A stretch of DNA of 64,000 nucleotides from Chitinophagaceae bacterium (GCA_016713085.1 JADJPV010000002.1:992001-1056000); one strand, 5' to 3'; numbered from the stretch's first letter, positions 51,031 through 59,829 are shown. The notes: a model not told the origin generated them from the sequence alone. Numbers and translations are program-made.

Positions 51031-51405
51031 ATGAAAAAGTACATTTTAATTATTCTGATTTTTATAGCTGTAGTCGGCTTTAGCTCCTGCTACTATGATA
51101 AAGGCGATTACCTGTATGCAGGTGCAGGTGCATGCGATACTGCAGCAGCAGTTTCTTACAGTAAAAATGTAGTTCCCTTATTGCAGCAGCAATGTTACAG
51201 TTGCCATAGCGGAGGATCACCAAGCGGTGGTATTGCCATGGGAACATATGCAACTGATAAAGCAATGGCAGTTAATGGAAAACTTTATGGCAGTATCAGT
51301 TTTGCTGCAGGTTTTTCACCAATGCCACAAGGTGCGCCAAAAATGACCACATGTCAATTAGCAACCATCAAAAAGTGGATTGATTCAGGAAGTCCAAACA
51401 ATTAA
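51031..51405 (+). CDS. Mono-haem c-type cytochrome lipoprotein
   Basis: 124 residues. Start at 51031 gives signal MKKYILIILIFIAVVGFSSC with lipobox. One haem site, QQQCYSCHSGGSP (CxxCH), candidate distal Met in FSPMPQGAPKM, and the terminal IKKWIDSGSPNN helix. The domain is a close relative of the second domain of the preceding protein, suggesting duplication. 10 bp after the previous gene. Confidence 0.88.
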   Translation: MKKYILIILIFIAVVGFSSCYYDKGDYLYAGAGACDTAAAVSYSKNVVPLLQQQCYSCHSGGSPSGGIAMGTYATDKAMAVNGKLYGSISFAAGFSPMPQGAPKMTTCQLATIKKWIDSGSPNN

Positions 51406-51416
51406 TTCATCAAAAC

Positions 51417-51872
51417 ATGAAAAAGAAAAAACTCATCCGGAATGTTTTACTCGTTGCTGTTGTTCTGGGCATCGGTGCCGCCATTTATGGTTATAAAGAA
51501 TTCAACAGAAAGAGTGAAAGCATCACAAGCAAAGCAGCCGACTTTAAAGTAAAGCCGCTTGATATCATTACAGCATTTACTGATGATGAAAAAGCAGCTA
51601 CACTGAAATACGGAGGAAAGATTATACAGGTAGCCGGGCTTGTAAAAAAAGTTGACAAAGATGAACAGGGAAATTTCACAGTAGTGATTGGCGACAATTC
51701 ATCACTGTCCTCCGTACGTTGCAGTATCGACAGCCTGTTCAGTAAAGATGTAACAGCATTACAGTTAAATGCACCGGCTTTTCTGAAAGGAGTATGTACG
51801 GGATTCAATGCCGATGAAATGGGTCTTGGATCAGACGTTATTCTTAACAGGTGTGTTATAGTAAAAGATTAA
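51417..51872 (+). CDS. Membrane-anchored OB-fold protein (tRNA_anti-like)
   Basis: 151 residues. N-terminal anchor (NVLLVAVVLGIGAAIYGY) then a beta-barrel domain of the OB type (KYGGKIIQVAGLVKKVDKDEQGNFTVVIGD ... NRCVIVKD), which in databases carries the label tRNA_anti-like for exported OB-fold proteins; no tRNA role is implied. Positioned 11 bp after the cytochrome gene and 26 bp before the YceI gene. Function unknown, but its neighbours suggest a role in the same envelope system. Confidence 0.8.
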   Translation: MKKKKLIRNVLLVAVVLGIGAAIYGYKEFNRKSESITSKAADFKVKPLDIITAFTDDEKAATLKYGGKIIQVAGLVKKVDKDEQGNFTVVIGDNSSLSSVRCSIDSLFSKDVTALQLNAPAFLKGVCTGFNADEMGLGSDVILNRCVIVKD

Positions 51873-51898
51873 TTCATTTAAATTCTAAACAAACAAGT

Positions 51899-52456
51899 AT
51901 GAAAAAGATAGTTTTTTTAATCAGCATCACCCTCTTTACAGGGGCAGTTTCAGCACAGGATAAATATTTTACTAAAACAGGTAAAATTCATTTTGATGCT
52001 ACCACTCCAAAATCTCCGGAAAGTATTGATGGAGTTAATAAAAGTTCAATCTGTGTGGTAGATACCAAAACAGGAAATATCCAGTTCTCCCTTTTAATGA
52101 AAGGATTTGAATTCGAAAGGGCGTTGATGCAGGAACACTTCAACGAAAATTATGTTGAAAGTAATAAGTACCCAAAAACTGAATTCAAAGGAACAATTAC
52201 AAATAACACAGCGGTGAACTATTCAAAAGATGGGGTTTACCCGGTGAAAGTGAAAGGCAAATTATCCATGCATGGCGAAACAAAGGACATAGAAGCTGAT
52301 GGTAAATTAACAGTAAAAGGCGGAAAGATCAGTGCGAATGCAGATTTCCCGGTAACACTTGCCGATTTTAAAGTAACCATTCCTTCACTGGTTGCTGATA
52401 AGGTAGCTAAAATTGCAAAGATTACGGTTGACTGCCAGCTTGAACCACTGAAATAA
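51899..52456 (+). CDS. YceI-family lipid-binding periplasmic protein
   Basis: 185 residues. Signal peptide MKKIVFLISITLFTGAVSAQ. The mature part is the YceI lipocalin-like barrel: TGKIHFDATTPKSPESIDG, GFEFERALMQEHFNENYVES, YPKTEFKGTI, KGKLSMHGETKDIEADGKL and the terminal ITVDCQLEPLK. YceI proteins bind polyisoprenoid or quinone-like lipids in the periplasm. This links it to redox processes beside the cytochromes. ATG 51899 is preferred to an upstream Met, since the signal peptide starts here. Confidence 0.92.
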   Translation: MKKIVFLISITLFTGAVSAQDKYFTKTGKIHFDATTPKSPESIDGVNKSSICVVDTKTGNIQFSLLMKGFEFERALMQEHFNENYVESNKYPKTEFKGTITNNTAVNYSKDGVYPVKVKGKLSMHGETKDIEADGKLTVKGGKISANADFPVTLADFKVTIPSLVADKVAKIAKITVDCQLEPLK

Positions 52457-52484
52457 AAATTGAACAACCCACAACCATCAAATA

Positions 52485-53383
52485 ATGAAAATAAATATTC
52501 GCAATGCAGCCGTTCTGGCTTTACTCCTCATCGGCACATCTGCAAAAGCACAGGATGATCTGCTGACACTTGTTGATAAAGGTGACAGTAAACCCAAGAA
52601 AGAATATGTAAAGTATGCTTTTAAGTCAACCAGGGTTATCAATGGACATTCCATGGAGTTTTATCTCCCGGTACAATGGACTTTCGTATTCTGCACAGAT
52701 TCGGCCCTACTAATCAGGGATATAAAAACTTCTTTGGATTAGACCAGGCAAGTATGCGTATGGGTTTCGACTTTGGTCTTTACCGTAACCTGATGATTGG
52801 CTTTGGCAGAAGCACTTAGAAAAATGAAGTGGATGCTTACTTTAAGTATGCTCCGCTGATGCAATCAACGGGAACAGGAAGCTTTCCGTTTACTGTTGCA
52901 ATTGTTGCAGGTGCTACTTTAAATACTTCTCCATGGCAGGATACAGGTATACACAACTATCTAACCTCCAGGCTGGCTTATTACTACCAGGTAATTCTGG
53001 GAAGAAAAATCACAGAAGGATTTACATTGCAACTTACTCCAACCATGGTGCATAATAACCTGGTGCCGTTTACCTCACAGCCAAATGATGTTTTTTCATT
53101 GGGTGTTGGAGGCAGGTTGAAGCTTACTCAGCGTCTGGCAATTACATGGGATTATTTTCACCGCTTCAATGGACTTGAAAAGGATGTAACGTTTAACCCG
53201 GTTTCATTGGGTTTGGATATTGAAACGGGCGGACATGTATTTCAGCTCCACTTTTCAAATGCAACGGGTATGAACGAAAGGGCCTTTATTACTGAAACCA
53301 CCAACAGAATTGATAAAGTAGAACTCCGTTTCGGCTTTAACTTATCAAGGGTATTCCAGATAAAAAAGACCAATCATAAATAA
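52485..53383 (+). CDS. DUF5777-type outer-membrane beta-barrel protein (frameshift and in-frame stop)
   Basis: About 298 residues. Signal peptide MKINIRNAAVLALLLIGTSAKAQ. After KYAFKSTRVINGHSMEF a slip near 52670 leads to SPGTMDFRILHRFGPTNQGYKNFFGLDQASMR, typical of the DUF5777 barrel family. A TAG at 52817-52819 stands in the same frame, where a Tyr codon would give the usual GRSxYKNxxDAYFKY. Alternating strands continue to the C-terminal LRFGFNLSRVFQIK. Last gene of the cytochrome-YceI cluster, 28 bp after yceI, followed by a terminator. Likely outer-membrane component. Confidence 0.82.
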
Positions 53384-53407
53384 ATTTTATCCTTAGAATT
53401 AACCGGA

Positions 53408-53438
53408 ATGGTTCGTGCAGGGCACGAACCATTTTTTT
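53408..53438 (+). terminator. Terminator of the cytochrome-YceI-barrel operon
   Basis: ATGGTTCGTGC and GCACGAACCAT form a perfect 11-bp stem with loop AGG and a T8 tail. Confidence 0.92.
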
Positions 53439-53523
53439 ATGCTTTCAAAAAATAAATATGATCAACGGTAAATTTCTTGTGGATTTTTTTTAACTCTGCA
53501 TCTAAGCCTTAAACCACTGCATT

Positions 53524-54122
53524 ATGGCTACTCCACTTTCTGTTTCTATTGTACATCCCGCCTACAATAACCTGAAAAGTACAGCCCTTTGTTGCATTTC
53601 TTTGCCGGGCTCGTATTTCTGGCCGGAGCTTATTATGAATTTAAAAGCGATAACCGTATTACTGCTTTTTGTGAACTGGTCATCGGGCTCGATGTAATCA
53701 CCATCGCTTTTATGCGGGGCTTTGCTGAAGAAGCATCACGCCTCAATGTCGTCTTCCGTTTAATTGAAGTAATTGTCTTTGGCGGACTCTTCATTTTTGC
53801 CCTGCTCGACAAATCATGGATCACCGCTTCCCTGCTCCTGCCTTTTACCGGTATGTATTATTATGTATTTCACTGTGAGCGAAAGGTGATTCAGCAGGAA
53901 AAAGTTTCCATTCATCACCTTGGGGTAACCATCTCCAGTTTTCCAAAAGATAAAGAGCTGGATTGGGAACAGATTGCCAGCATTGAAGCATTGCCGCACA
54001 GCATCACCATCGTCACCCAAAAACAACGGAAATACCGGTTCGAATTTCAAAAAGCAATTGCTTTCGCTGAACTGGAACAAATTCACGAATTTTGCGGGCA
54101 TTACTTAAATACCAGCCGTTAG
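53524..54122 (+). CDS. Membrane protein of unknown function, paralogue of the 41302 protein (frameshifted)
   Basis: About 199 residues. Start MATPLSVSIVHPAYNNLKK at 53524, slip near 53580, then YSPLLHFFAGLVFLAGAYYEFKS. Four hydrophobic helices are followed by a soluble beta-rich region (HCERKVIQQEKVSIHHLGVTIS, LDWEQIASIEALPHSITIVTQKQRKYRFEF). The C-terminus ELEQIHEFCGHYL parallels MDEMNAYCREKFV of the paralogue. Function unknown. Confidence 0.7.
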
Positions 54123-54181
54123 CTGCAAGTCATTAGCCCCAGGTTGAATGCTCTTGCTTGCAGCCCGCAGCTAAAAGCTTG

Positions 54182-55486
54182 ATGCTAATGATTTCACAAT
54201 CGCCTTATATTCTTTATTCGGATGGAAGCGGAAATATTTTTGAAGACACTTCACTTTACGCTGTTGGCCGTGAAGGCTGGGATGCGTTCCCAGTTGATGT
54301 GGAAGACTGGATTGAACTGCCTGAAGGTGGCAATCTCTATGAACTTCCCGGAAGGAAAGGAATTGGTATTGATGTAAAAACAGGCGAAATGCGTTTGTGT
54401 GAAAAAGGCTGGGCTGTTGCTGCCTTTATACCTCCTGCACATACAAGTTTATACATTGCTGCATTTGAAAGTGAACCCGATGCAGAAACACTTCCCCTCT
54501 TTTGTTATGTTGCTGTTGGCTGGTTAGATGAGAAATTCTACGTAACCGCATTACGCATTGAACAGGACATCCGCCAGGAATGTGCAGGTTATGATGAAGA
54601 TAAGATTGAGGAAGGTGCACAGCGATTATTAAAAGCCTATCCTGAAAATCGTTTGGTAAGGCATTTGATTGAAAACTGCTGCCAGACTTATAATTGTCCC
54701 GCTGCAAGAAATTTTGCTATGGGCCGTTGGGAATGTCCTATTCCTGTTTCGCCTGCCTGCAATGCCAATTGCATTGGTTGTATTTCATTTCAGCCGCAGG
54801 AAGAACATATACAAAGTCCGCAGGATCGCTTAACGTTTAAGCCAAGCTCCGAGGAAATTGTTGAGTTCACTGTTCCTCACCTTGAAACAGCGCCCTACCC
54901 GATTGTTTCGTTTGGACAGGGTTGTGAAGGTGAACCTTTGTTGATGTGGGAAACTATGCGTGATGCAATCATTGAAATAAGAAAACATACACAGAAAGGA
55001 AGTATCAATGTTAATACCAACGGATCAAATCCTGTTGCAGTAAAAGTATTATGCGAAGCCGGTTTGAATTCAATCCGTGTAAGCACTAACAGTGCACGCA
55101 AGCATGTGTATGAAGCGTATTACCGTCCGAATAATTACCAGTTTGAAGATATCTTTGAAAGCTTAAAAGTGATGAACAGTTTTGGCGGATGGACAAGCAT
55201 CAACTACTTTGTTTTTCCCGGCATGACCGACAGCGTGGAAGAATATGAAGCCTTACGAAAACTCATTAAAGAAACCGGGCTGAAAATGATTCAGTGGCGG
55301 AATTTCAATATTGATCCTGACTGGTATTTGGGAAAGATCGGTATTACTGAAACCAGTGAGTTGATGGGTGTAAAACAGTTTATCGAATTAATCAAAGAAG
55401 AGTTTCCTGATTTAAAGCATGGTTATTTCAATCCGCCGATTGAACGCATCAAAGGAAATTATGAAGTTGATTTTGCGCACTGGTAA
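54182..55486 (+). CDS. Radical SAM protein with a Bacteroidota-specific N-terminal domain
   Basis: 434 residues. Residues 1-185 form a domain I cannot name (SPYILYSDGSGNIFEDTSLYAVGREGW..., EECAGYDEDK-like helix, NCCQTYNCPAARN with extra cysteines). The radical SAM core follows: PVSPACNANCIGCISFQ is the CxxxCxxC cluster motif, SFGQGCEGEPLL corresponds to the GGEP motif, and GSINVNTNGSNPVAVKVLCEAGLNSIRVSTNS is the central strand region. QWRNFNIDPDWYLGKIGI is near the C-terminus. A start at 54188 is also possible. Catalyses a radical reaction with SAM; target unknown. No obvious precursor peptide beside it. Confidence 0.85.
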   Translation: MLMISQSPYILYSDGSGNIFEDTSLYAVGREGWDAFPVDVEDWIELPEGGNLYELPGRKGIGIDVKTGEMRLCEKGWAVAAFIPPAHTSLYIAAFESEPDAETLPLFCYVAVGWLDEKFYVTALRIEQDIRQECAGYDEDKIEEGAQRLLKAYPENRLVRHLIENCCQTYNCPAARNFAMGRWECPIPVSPACNANCIGCISFQPQEEHIQSPQDRLTFKPSSEEIVEFTVPHLETAPYPIVSFGQGCEGEPLLMWETMRDAIIEIRKHTQKGSINVNTNGSNPVAVKVLCEAGLNSIRVSTNSARKHVYEAYYRPNNYQFEDIFESLKVMNSFGGWTSINYFVFPGMTDSVEEYEALRKLIKETGLKMIQWRNFNIDPDWYLGKIGITETSELMGVKQFIELIKEEFPDLKHGYFNPPIERIKGNYEVDFAHW

Positions 55487-55553
55487 TGTTGTTGTAAAGA
55501 AGCTGTTTAAGTTAGGGGATTAGAACACTCAAGCAGAACAATTATTTCTATCG

Positions 55554-56048
55554 ATGAAAAATCGTCTCATAATATTAAACTTTCTTTTCCTTTTAATAAG
55601 TTGCCAGAATAAGAATAGTCAATGTAAAGATATTTACGCCGAAAAGAGATTTAGCGGCACGGGTTATATCTTTTTCTTTCGCACCAGTCAGGATGCAATG
55701 GGTGACTTTTGGTTTTTCCCAAACTGTAATAGATCCAAAAAAAATGATATCTTTTTAAATATTGATTATAAAAAGGGAGTTTCATTTAAGCTTCCTCTTA
55801 CAGGAGCTTTGTATAAGAAAATTTCACAGAACTTCCAGCTTGTGGTTTTAGAAGAAGGCAGTTTCGCTAAAAAAGTTTGGTACACACCTGTTTTTATTGA
55901 TTTTGAGAGAACAGAACAATCACTTATTCAGTCTTCAACAAGTTATGGCAATTGGACTCTACATCTAAACAGTAAGAACAGCCATTTAGTATTATCGTAT
56001 TTTGTAACAGAAGAAATTACAATAAATCAGATAGACCCTTTTCTTTAG
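55554..56048 (+). CDS. Lipoprotein of unknown function
   Basis: 164 residues. Signal MKNRLIILNFLFLLISCQNKN has a lipobox. The mature part is beta-rich with aromatic clusters (TGYIFFFRTSQDAMGDFWFFPNC) and no family that I recognise. Frame intact; same strand as the radical SAM gene but 67 bp apart. Confidence 0.68.
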   Translation: MKNRLIILNFLFLLISCQNKNSQCKDIYAEKRFSGTGYIFFFRTSQDAMGDFWFFPNCNRSKKNDIFLNIDYKKGVSFKLPLTGALYKKISQNFQLVVLEEGSFAKKVWYTPVFIDFERTEQSLIQSSTSYGNWTLHLNSKNSHLVLSYFVTEEITINQIDPFL

Positions 56049-56131
56049 GCTCAATCTTTTGTTAATACCTGCAAACCTTATTATGGAATTTCATTTTGAT
56101 GTTATCTTAAACATCTAACAAATTCCATTTT

Positions 56132-56728
56132 ATGAAACTGCTTCTGTCTTTCTTCCTCTTATTACTAATCTCCTGTTCTCAAAACAAACCTGCCCCTCAG
56201 CAACAAAACAACGTTCCGAAAGCTCTCGAAGAAAAGAGCGCTGCCTTCAGTGTTGTATCAAAGCGTTATGACAATGACATAGTTCAGAGTCTTTATAATG
56301 AGTTACTGAAAGAGGATAAGGACCTTCAGAAGTTTGAAGATGGCATAGAAAAAATCAATTCTGATAAACCAGATTCACTGGAATACTTTCATTCATTTGT
56401 CGATAAGAATAGCAGTTATTACAGCAGTGCAGACCGATATCTGTCTTCCATAAAAGATTCGGTACTGAAGAACCGAATCAAACAAATACTCGCTGAAAGT
56501 AATACCCGTTTTGAATCAGGGTTGACTCAACATAAGAATCTTATTCAGCAGATTGAAACAAAAGAAAACCAACTTGCCGATTTGCACTTCGCAGTAAAAA
56601 TAATCAAAACACTTCCGGTAATAGAGAAATATCAACGGGAGAATCGGCCTTCACTCAATCCTATTCAAACAATCAACAATGAATTTGGGAAACTGATTGC
56701 ACAGGCTGATGCAATGCTGAAGAAGTAG
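56132..56728 (+). CDS. Lipoprotein with helical body, unknown function
   Basis: 198 residues. Lipobox in FFLLLLISCSQNKP, then a Gln/Pro linker and a body of long charged helices (YNELLKEDKDLQKFEDGIEKIN, LIQQIETKENQLADLHFAVKIIK) that could form a coiled coil. The spacing pattern resembles small periplasmic helical bundles, but no family is assigned. Frame intact. Confidence 0.66.
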   Translation: MKLLLSFFLLLLISCSQNKPAPQQQNNVPKALEEKSAAFSVVSKRYDNDIVQSLYNELLKEDKDLQKFEDGIEKINSDKPDSLEYFHSFVDKNSSYYSSADRYLSSIKDSVLKNRIKQILAESNTRFESGLTQHKNLIQQIETKENQLADLHFAVKIIKTLPVIEKYQRENRPSLNPIQTINNEFGKLIAQADAMLKK

Positions 56729-56755
56729 CGGAACGACTGTAAACATTTGTCTTCT

Positions 56756-56763
56756 TATATTTG
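56756..56763 (+). promoter_or_regulatory. Bacteroidota -7 element (TATATTTG) before the EamA gene
   Basis: TATATTTG matches TAnnTTTG and ends only 5 bp before the ATG at 56768, implying a leaderless or near leaderless transcript. Confidence 0.6.
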
Positions 56764-56767
56764 GCAA

Positions 56768-57690
56768 ATGAAGCCAGCAGCTCCCCCACATAACCTTTTG
56801 CTCGGAATTCTGTTGGCAATTGTCACTGCAATTATCTGGAGTGGAAATTTCATTATTGCAAGAAGTGTAATTAATGATATTCCTCCCACTACCTTAGCGT
56901 TTTACCGCTGGACAACAGCTGTTATTATCCTCATTCCCTTTGCATGGAAACATATTTTGCCGGCATGGGCCATTGTAAAACGAAACAAAGCTTATTTTTC
57001 TGGACGGCTTTAACAGGTGTGAGCCTCTTTAATACATTTGTCTATATCGCCGGGCATTCCTCTACTGCTATCAATCTTGCATTGATCGGTACAACATCAT
57101 CCCCCATTATGGCGGTGATCCTTGCACATTTTTTTTTAAAGGAACATATTCAATGGCAGCGGGTAGTTGGAATTATACTTTGTTTATCGGGCATTTTTTT
57201 CCTGTTAAGCAAAGGGAGTTTATATAATCTCCTGCACCTGCATTTTACAAAGGGTGATGCGTGGGTGTTACTGGGTGCATTCAGTTTTGCCGTGTACAAT
57301 ATTTTTGTAAGAAAAAAACCAGTTGAAATTTCTGCTATCGGTTTTCTATTCTTTGTATTCCTGATTGGAGTGTTGATTCTTATTCCGGCATTTATTACAG
57401 AATCATTGTACAGCAAACCGGTTGTGTGGGATTTAAAAATCGGTGGAGTAATTCTGTATCTCGGTCTTGGTACTTCAGTTATTTCATTTCTTCTTTGGAA
57501 CCGGTCTATCAGGGAACTGGGGGCTGGAAGAACAGCTTTGTTCGGCAATCTTATTCCTATCTTCAGCAGCATTGAAGCAGTGTTAATTTTAGGTGAAAAG
57601 ATTAACTATATTCATCTCATCAGTTTTGCATTAATTGCGGCAGGTTTGCTGATTGATAACAGTCACCTGTTGAAACGAAAGCAAGCATGA
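56768..57690 (+). CDS. EamA-family (DMT) transporter (frameshifted)
   Basis: About 307 residues with ten transmembrane helices arranged as two EamA repeats. The first repeat reads LLLGILLAIVTAIIWSGNF and continues to KRNKAYF, where a slip near 57000 shifts to FFWTALTGVSLFNTFVYIAGHSS. The second repeat has GAFSFAVYNIFVRKKP and GLGTSVISFLLWN, ending with LGEKINYIHLISFALIAAGL. Exporter or importer of small metabolites; substrate unknown. The stop overlaps the SDR start by 4 bp (ATGA), so the two are translationally coupled. Confidence 0.9.
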
Positions 57691-58403
57691 AAAAAGTCAT
57701 CATTATCGGAGCAACTTCAGGTATCGGGAAAGAATTGGCCCTTCTTTATTTAAAAGCAGGGAACAAAGTTGGCATTACAGGAAGAAGAACAGAGCTTCTT
57801 GAGGAAATACAAAAGCAATTCCCCTCACTGGTAGAAATCGAAACATTTGATGTAACAGGTACTAATAATATTTCTCATCTTGAATCACTCATCAGCAAGT
57901 TGGGTGGTATGGATCTGTTTGTTTATAATAGTGGCTATGGTGATGCAAGCAAAAATCTCAGTTGGGAAATGGACAAAGCCACAACACTCATCAACGTAAA
58001 CGGCTTTGTGGAAATGACGAACTACGCCTTCAACTACTTTGTAAAACAGGGTTATGGACAAATAGCAGCCACCTCTTCCATTGCAGCATACCGTGGCGGA
58101 AGCTGGGCACCTGCTTACAATGCAAGCAAAGCATTTATGAGTAATTATCTGGAAGGAATAACCATTAAAGCATACCGTTTAAAAGCAAAGATTGCCATTA
58201 CAGATATTCAACCAGGTTTTGTACAAACGGCCATGGCAAAAGGCAGCGGAGTTTTCTGGTCGGCGCCAGTTGAAAGAGCAACCCAACAGATATTCAATGC
58301 CATTGAAAAAAAGAAACGGAAAGTACAGGTTACAAAGCGCTGGATGCTGATGGCCTGGTTATTTAAGTGGATGCCTTATTCGATTTATAAAAGAATTGGG
58401 TAA
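57687..58403 (+). CDS. Short-chain dehydrogenase/reductase
   Basis: 238 residues, NAD(P)-dependent SDR. Cofactor loop IIGATSGIGKELALLY, NxG motif in LFVYNSGYGDAS, catalytic Ser-Tyr-Lys in ATSSIAAYRGGSWAPAYNASKAF, and the C-terminal basic tail with WMLMAWLFKWMPYSIYKRIG. The GRRTELL after strand 2 suggests NADP. Substrate unknown. Coupled to the EamA transporter by an ATGA overlap. Confidence 0.92.
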   Translation: MKKVIIIGATSGIGKELALLYLKAGNKVGITGRRTELLEEIQKQFPSLVEIETFDVTGTNNISHLESLISKLGGMDLFVYNSGYGDASKNLSWEMDKATTLINVNGFVEMTNYAFNYFVKQGYGQIAATSSIAAYRGGSWAPAYNASKAFMSNYLEGITIKAYRLKAKIAITDIQPGFVQTAMAKGSGVFWSAPVERATQQIFNAIEKKKRKVQVTKRWMLMAWLFKWMPYSIYKRIG

Positions 58404-58405
58404 GA

Positions 58406-58467
58406 GGCCCCCTTCCGTGAGCTTCGCTCGCAACTTTCGTTCCTCAGTTGCCCCAAAGGGGGAAGCC
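58406..58467. repeat. Inverted repeat downstream of the SDR gene
   Basis: CCCCCTT (58408-58414) pairs with AAGGGGG (58456-58462), with GAGC/GCTC nested inside. Common intergenic type in Bacteroidota and possibly a transcription stop; not assigned to a named family. A T-run is lacking. Confidence 0.5.
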
Positions 58468-58649
58468 ATCAAAGCACAGCCCCAGCTTTTCTAAGCTTTT
58501 CATAAAATAATAAATGCTGAATCACAATCAGCCCGGTTTCACATACTTTATAGTCAAGCATTTTTTTCACAAGATTTTCATAAAAGCCCACTTACTGCTA
58601 TGCAATCTGGCATGGTTTTCCATCGTTAATGGTAAAAGAAGTAATTTCG

Positions 58650-59528
58650 ATGCAACAAGCTTTAACCATGCAGGCAAACGAATCACAGAATAATATCAAA
58701 GCGGCAGCTGTAACCATTGGTGTACATGCTGTATTGCTGTTATTGTTTTTCTTTATCACCATTGCAATGGCTGTTCCAACTCCCCCGCCTTTAGAAGAAG
58801 GGATTGAGGTAAATCTTGGTAACAGTGATATTGGTTTTGGTGATGTACAACCCCTGGTTCCTGATGCGCCTGCACCTGAATCAATGCCCGAAACTTCTCC
58901 TCCCAAACAACAGATAGCACAACCTGTTGATGAACCCGAAAAAGAAGTGAGTGAAAGAGATGAAGCTGATGCACCCGAAGTTAAAAAGCCGGAAAAAGTA
59001 ACAAAGCCAACAAAGATTACTCCAACCAATACGCCTCCCGTTGTCAATAACAAGCCAGTGAGCAATACAGTGGTAACTCCAACCCCTGCACCTAAAAAAC
59101 CTAAAGCGGTTTACAGTGGCGGAACAGGAACCGGAGGGAATAATTCTGATACTTACAATACCAGCCGTAACCAGGGTATAGCCGGTGGTAATGGCGATCA
59201 GGGAAAATCAAACGGCAATCCCAACAGTGGTAATTATAATGGCAATGGTGGAACGGGTTCTTCCGGTGGGCCAAGAGTAACCAGTGGTTCAAGAAAGATC
59301 GTTAAGTATTATTCATTTGGCGGAGACCTGGAAAAAGCAACAATCTATGCAATTATAAAAGTATCTCCCGGCGGAACAGGAACATTTGTTGGATTTGGCA
59401 AGAACTCAACTGCCAGAAGCCAGGCTTATAAAGATGCCATCAGCAATTACCTGCGTAATATTCAGTTTGATAAAGCAGGTGAAGAATCAACTGTTACAGT
59501 TCAGTTTAACTTTAAAGTAAACGATTAA
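58650..59528 (+). CDS. TonB-like energy-transducing protein
   Basis: About 292 residues. N-terminal cytoplasmic tail, one transmembrane helix (VTIGVHAVLLLLFFFITIAM), a Pro/Glu-rich periplasmic stretch (about 50-150), a Gly/Asn/Ser-rich segment (150-215) and a C-terminal domain (KATIYAIIKVSPGGTGTFVGFGK... YLRNIQFDK... VTVQFNFKVND) with TonB-like strand order. Start is taken at the second Met (MQQALTMQANE). Homologues sit at the end of ExbB-ExbD loci in Bacteroidota; none is seen here. A short membrane protein gene and folC follow. Confidence 0.78.
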   Translation: MQQALTMQANESQNNIKAAAVTIGVHAVLLLLFFFITIAMAVPTPPPLEEGIEVNLGNSDIGFGDVQPLVPDAPAPESMPETSPPKQQIAQPVDEPEKEVSERDEADAPEVKKPEKVTKPTKITPTNTPPVVNNKPVSNTVVTPTPAPKKPKAVYSGGTGTGGNNSDTYNTSRNQGIAGGNGDQGKSNGNPNSGNYNGNGGTGSSGGPRVTSGSRKIVKYYSFGGDLEKATIYAIIKVSPGGTGTFVGFGKNSTARSQAYKDAISNYLRNIQFDKAGEESTVTVQFNFKVND

Positions 59529-59537
59529 TTTTACGGG

Positions 59538-59717
59538 ATGATTCAACAATTCAGGATTCCGCTCATTTTGTTTTTGTGTGGAGTTCTTGTCACCATCTTT
59601 GGTGCATGGGCAAAAATTATTCATTTATCTTTCGCTGATATAGCTCTTACAGCCGGTATGATTTTACAGGGGACTGCAGTTGCTTACTCCATTTACTTAT
59701 TGATCAGGAGTAAGTAA
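59538..59717 (+). CDS. Small GldL-like membrane protein
   Basis: A 59-residue protein read from ATG 59538 to TAA 59717. It has two hydrophobic helices separated by a basic turn (MIQQFRIPLILFLCGVLVTI, then FGAWAKIIHLSFADIAL and TAGMILQGTAVAYSIYLLIRSK). The GAxxKIxHLxxA turn resembles the helix 1-2 hairpin of the gliding-motility motor protein GldL, but the protein lacks everything after helix 2. 9 bp after the TonB-like gene, same strand, so probably cotranslated. Role unknown. Confidence 0.7.
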   Translation: MIQQFRIPLILFLCGVLVTIFGAWAKIIHLSFADIALTAGMILQGTAVAYSIYLLIRSK

Positions 59718-59829
59718 TTACCTTCTGATGCCGGTTTTTTTTACATCTACCATTACTTAAGTAATATATACTGTTCTAAAATAATATTCCTGCCAATCCA
59801 ATACATCTCATAAATCCCAGTTCAGACTT

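Noticed and set aside
58598..59065. Long minus-strand frame opposite the TonB-like gene
   Set aside because: Gly/Ser/Thr-rich shadow of the Pro/Gly-rich coding strand with no homology.
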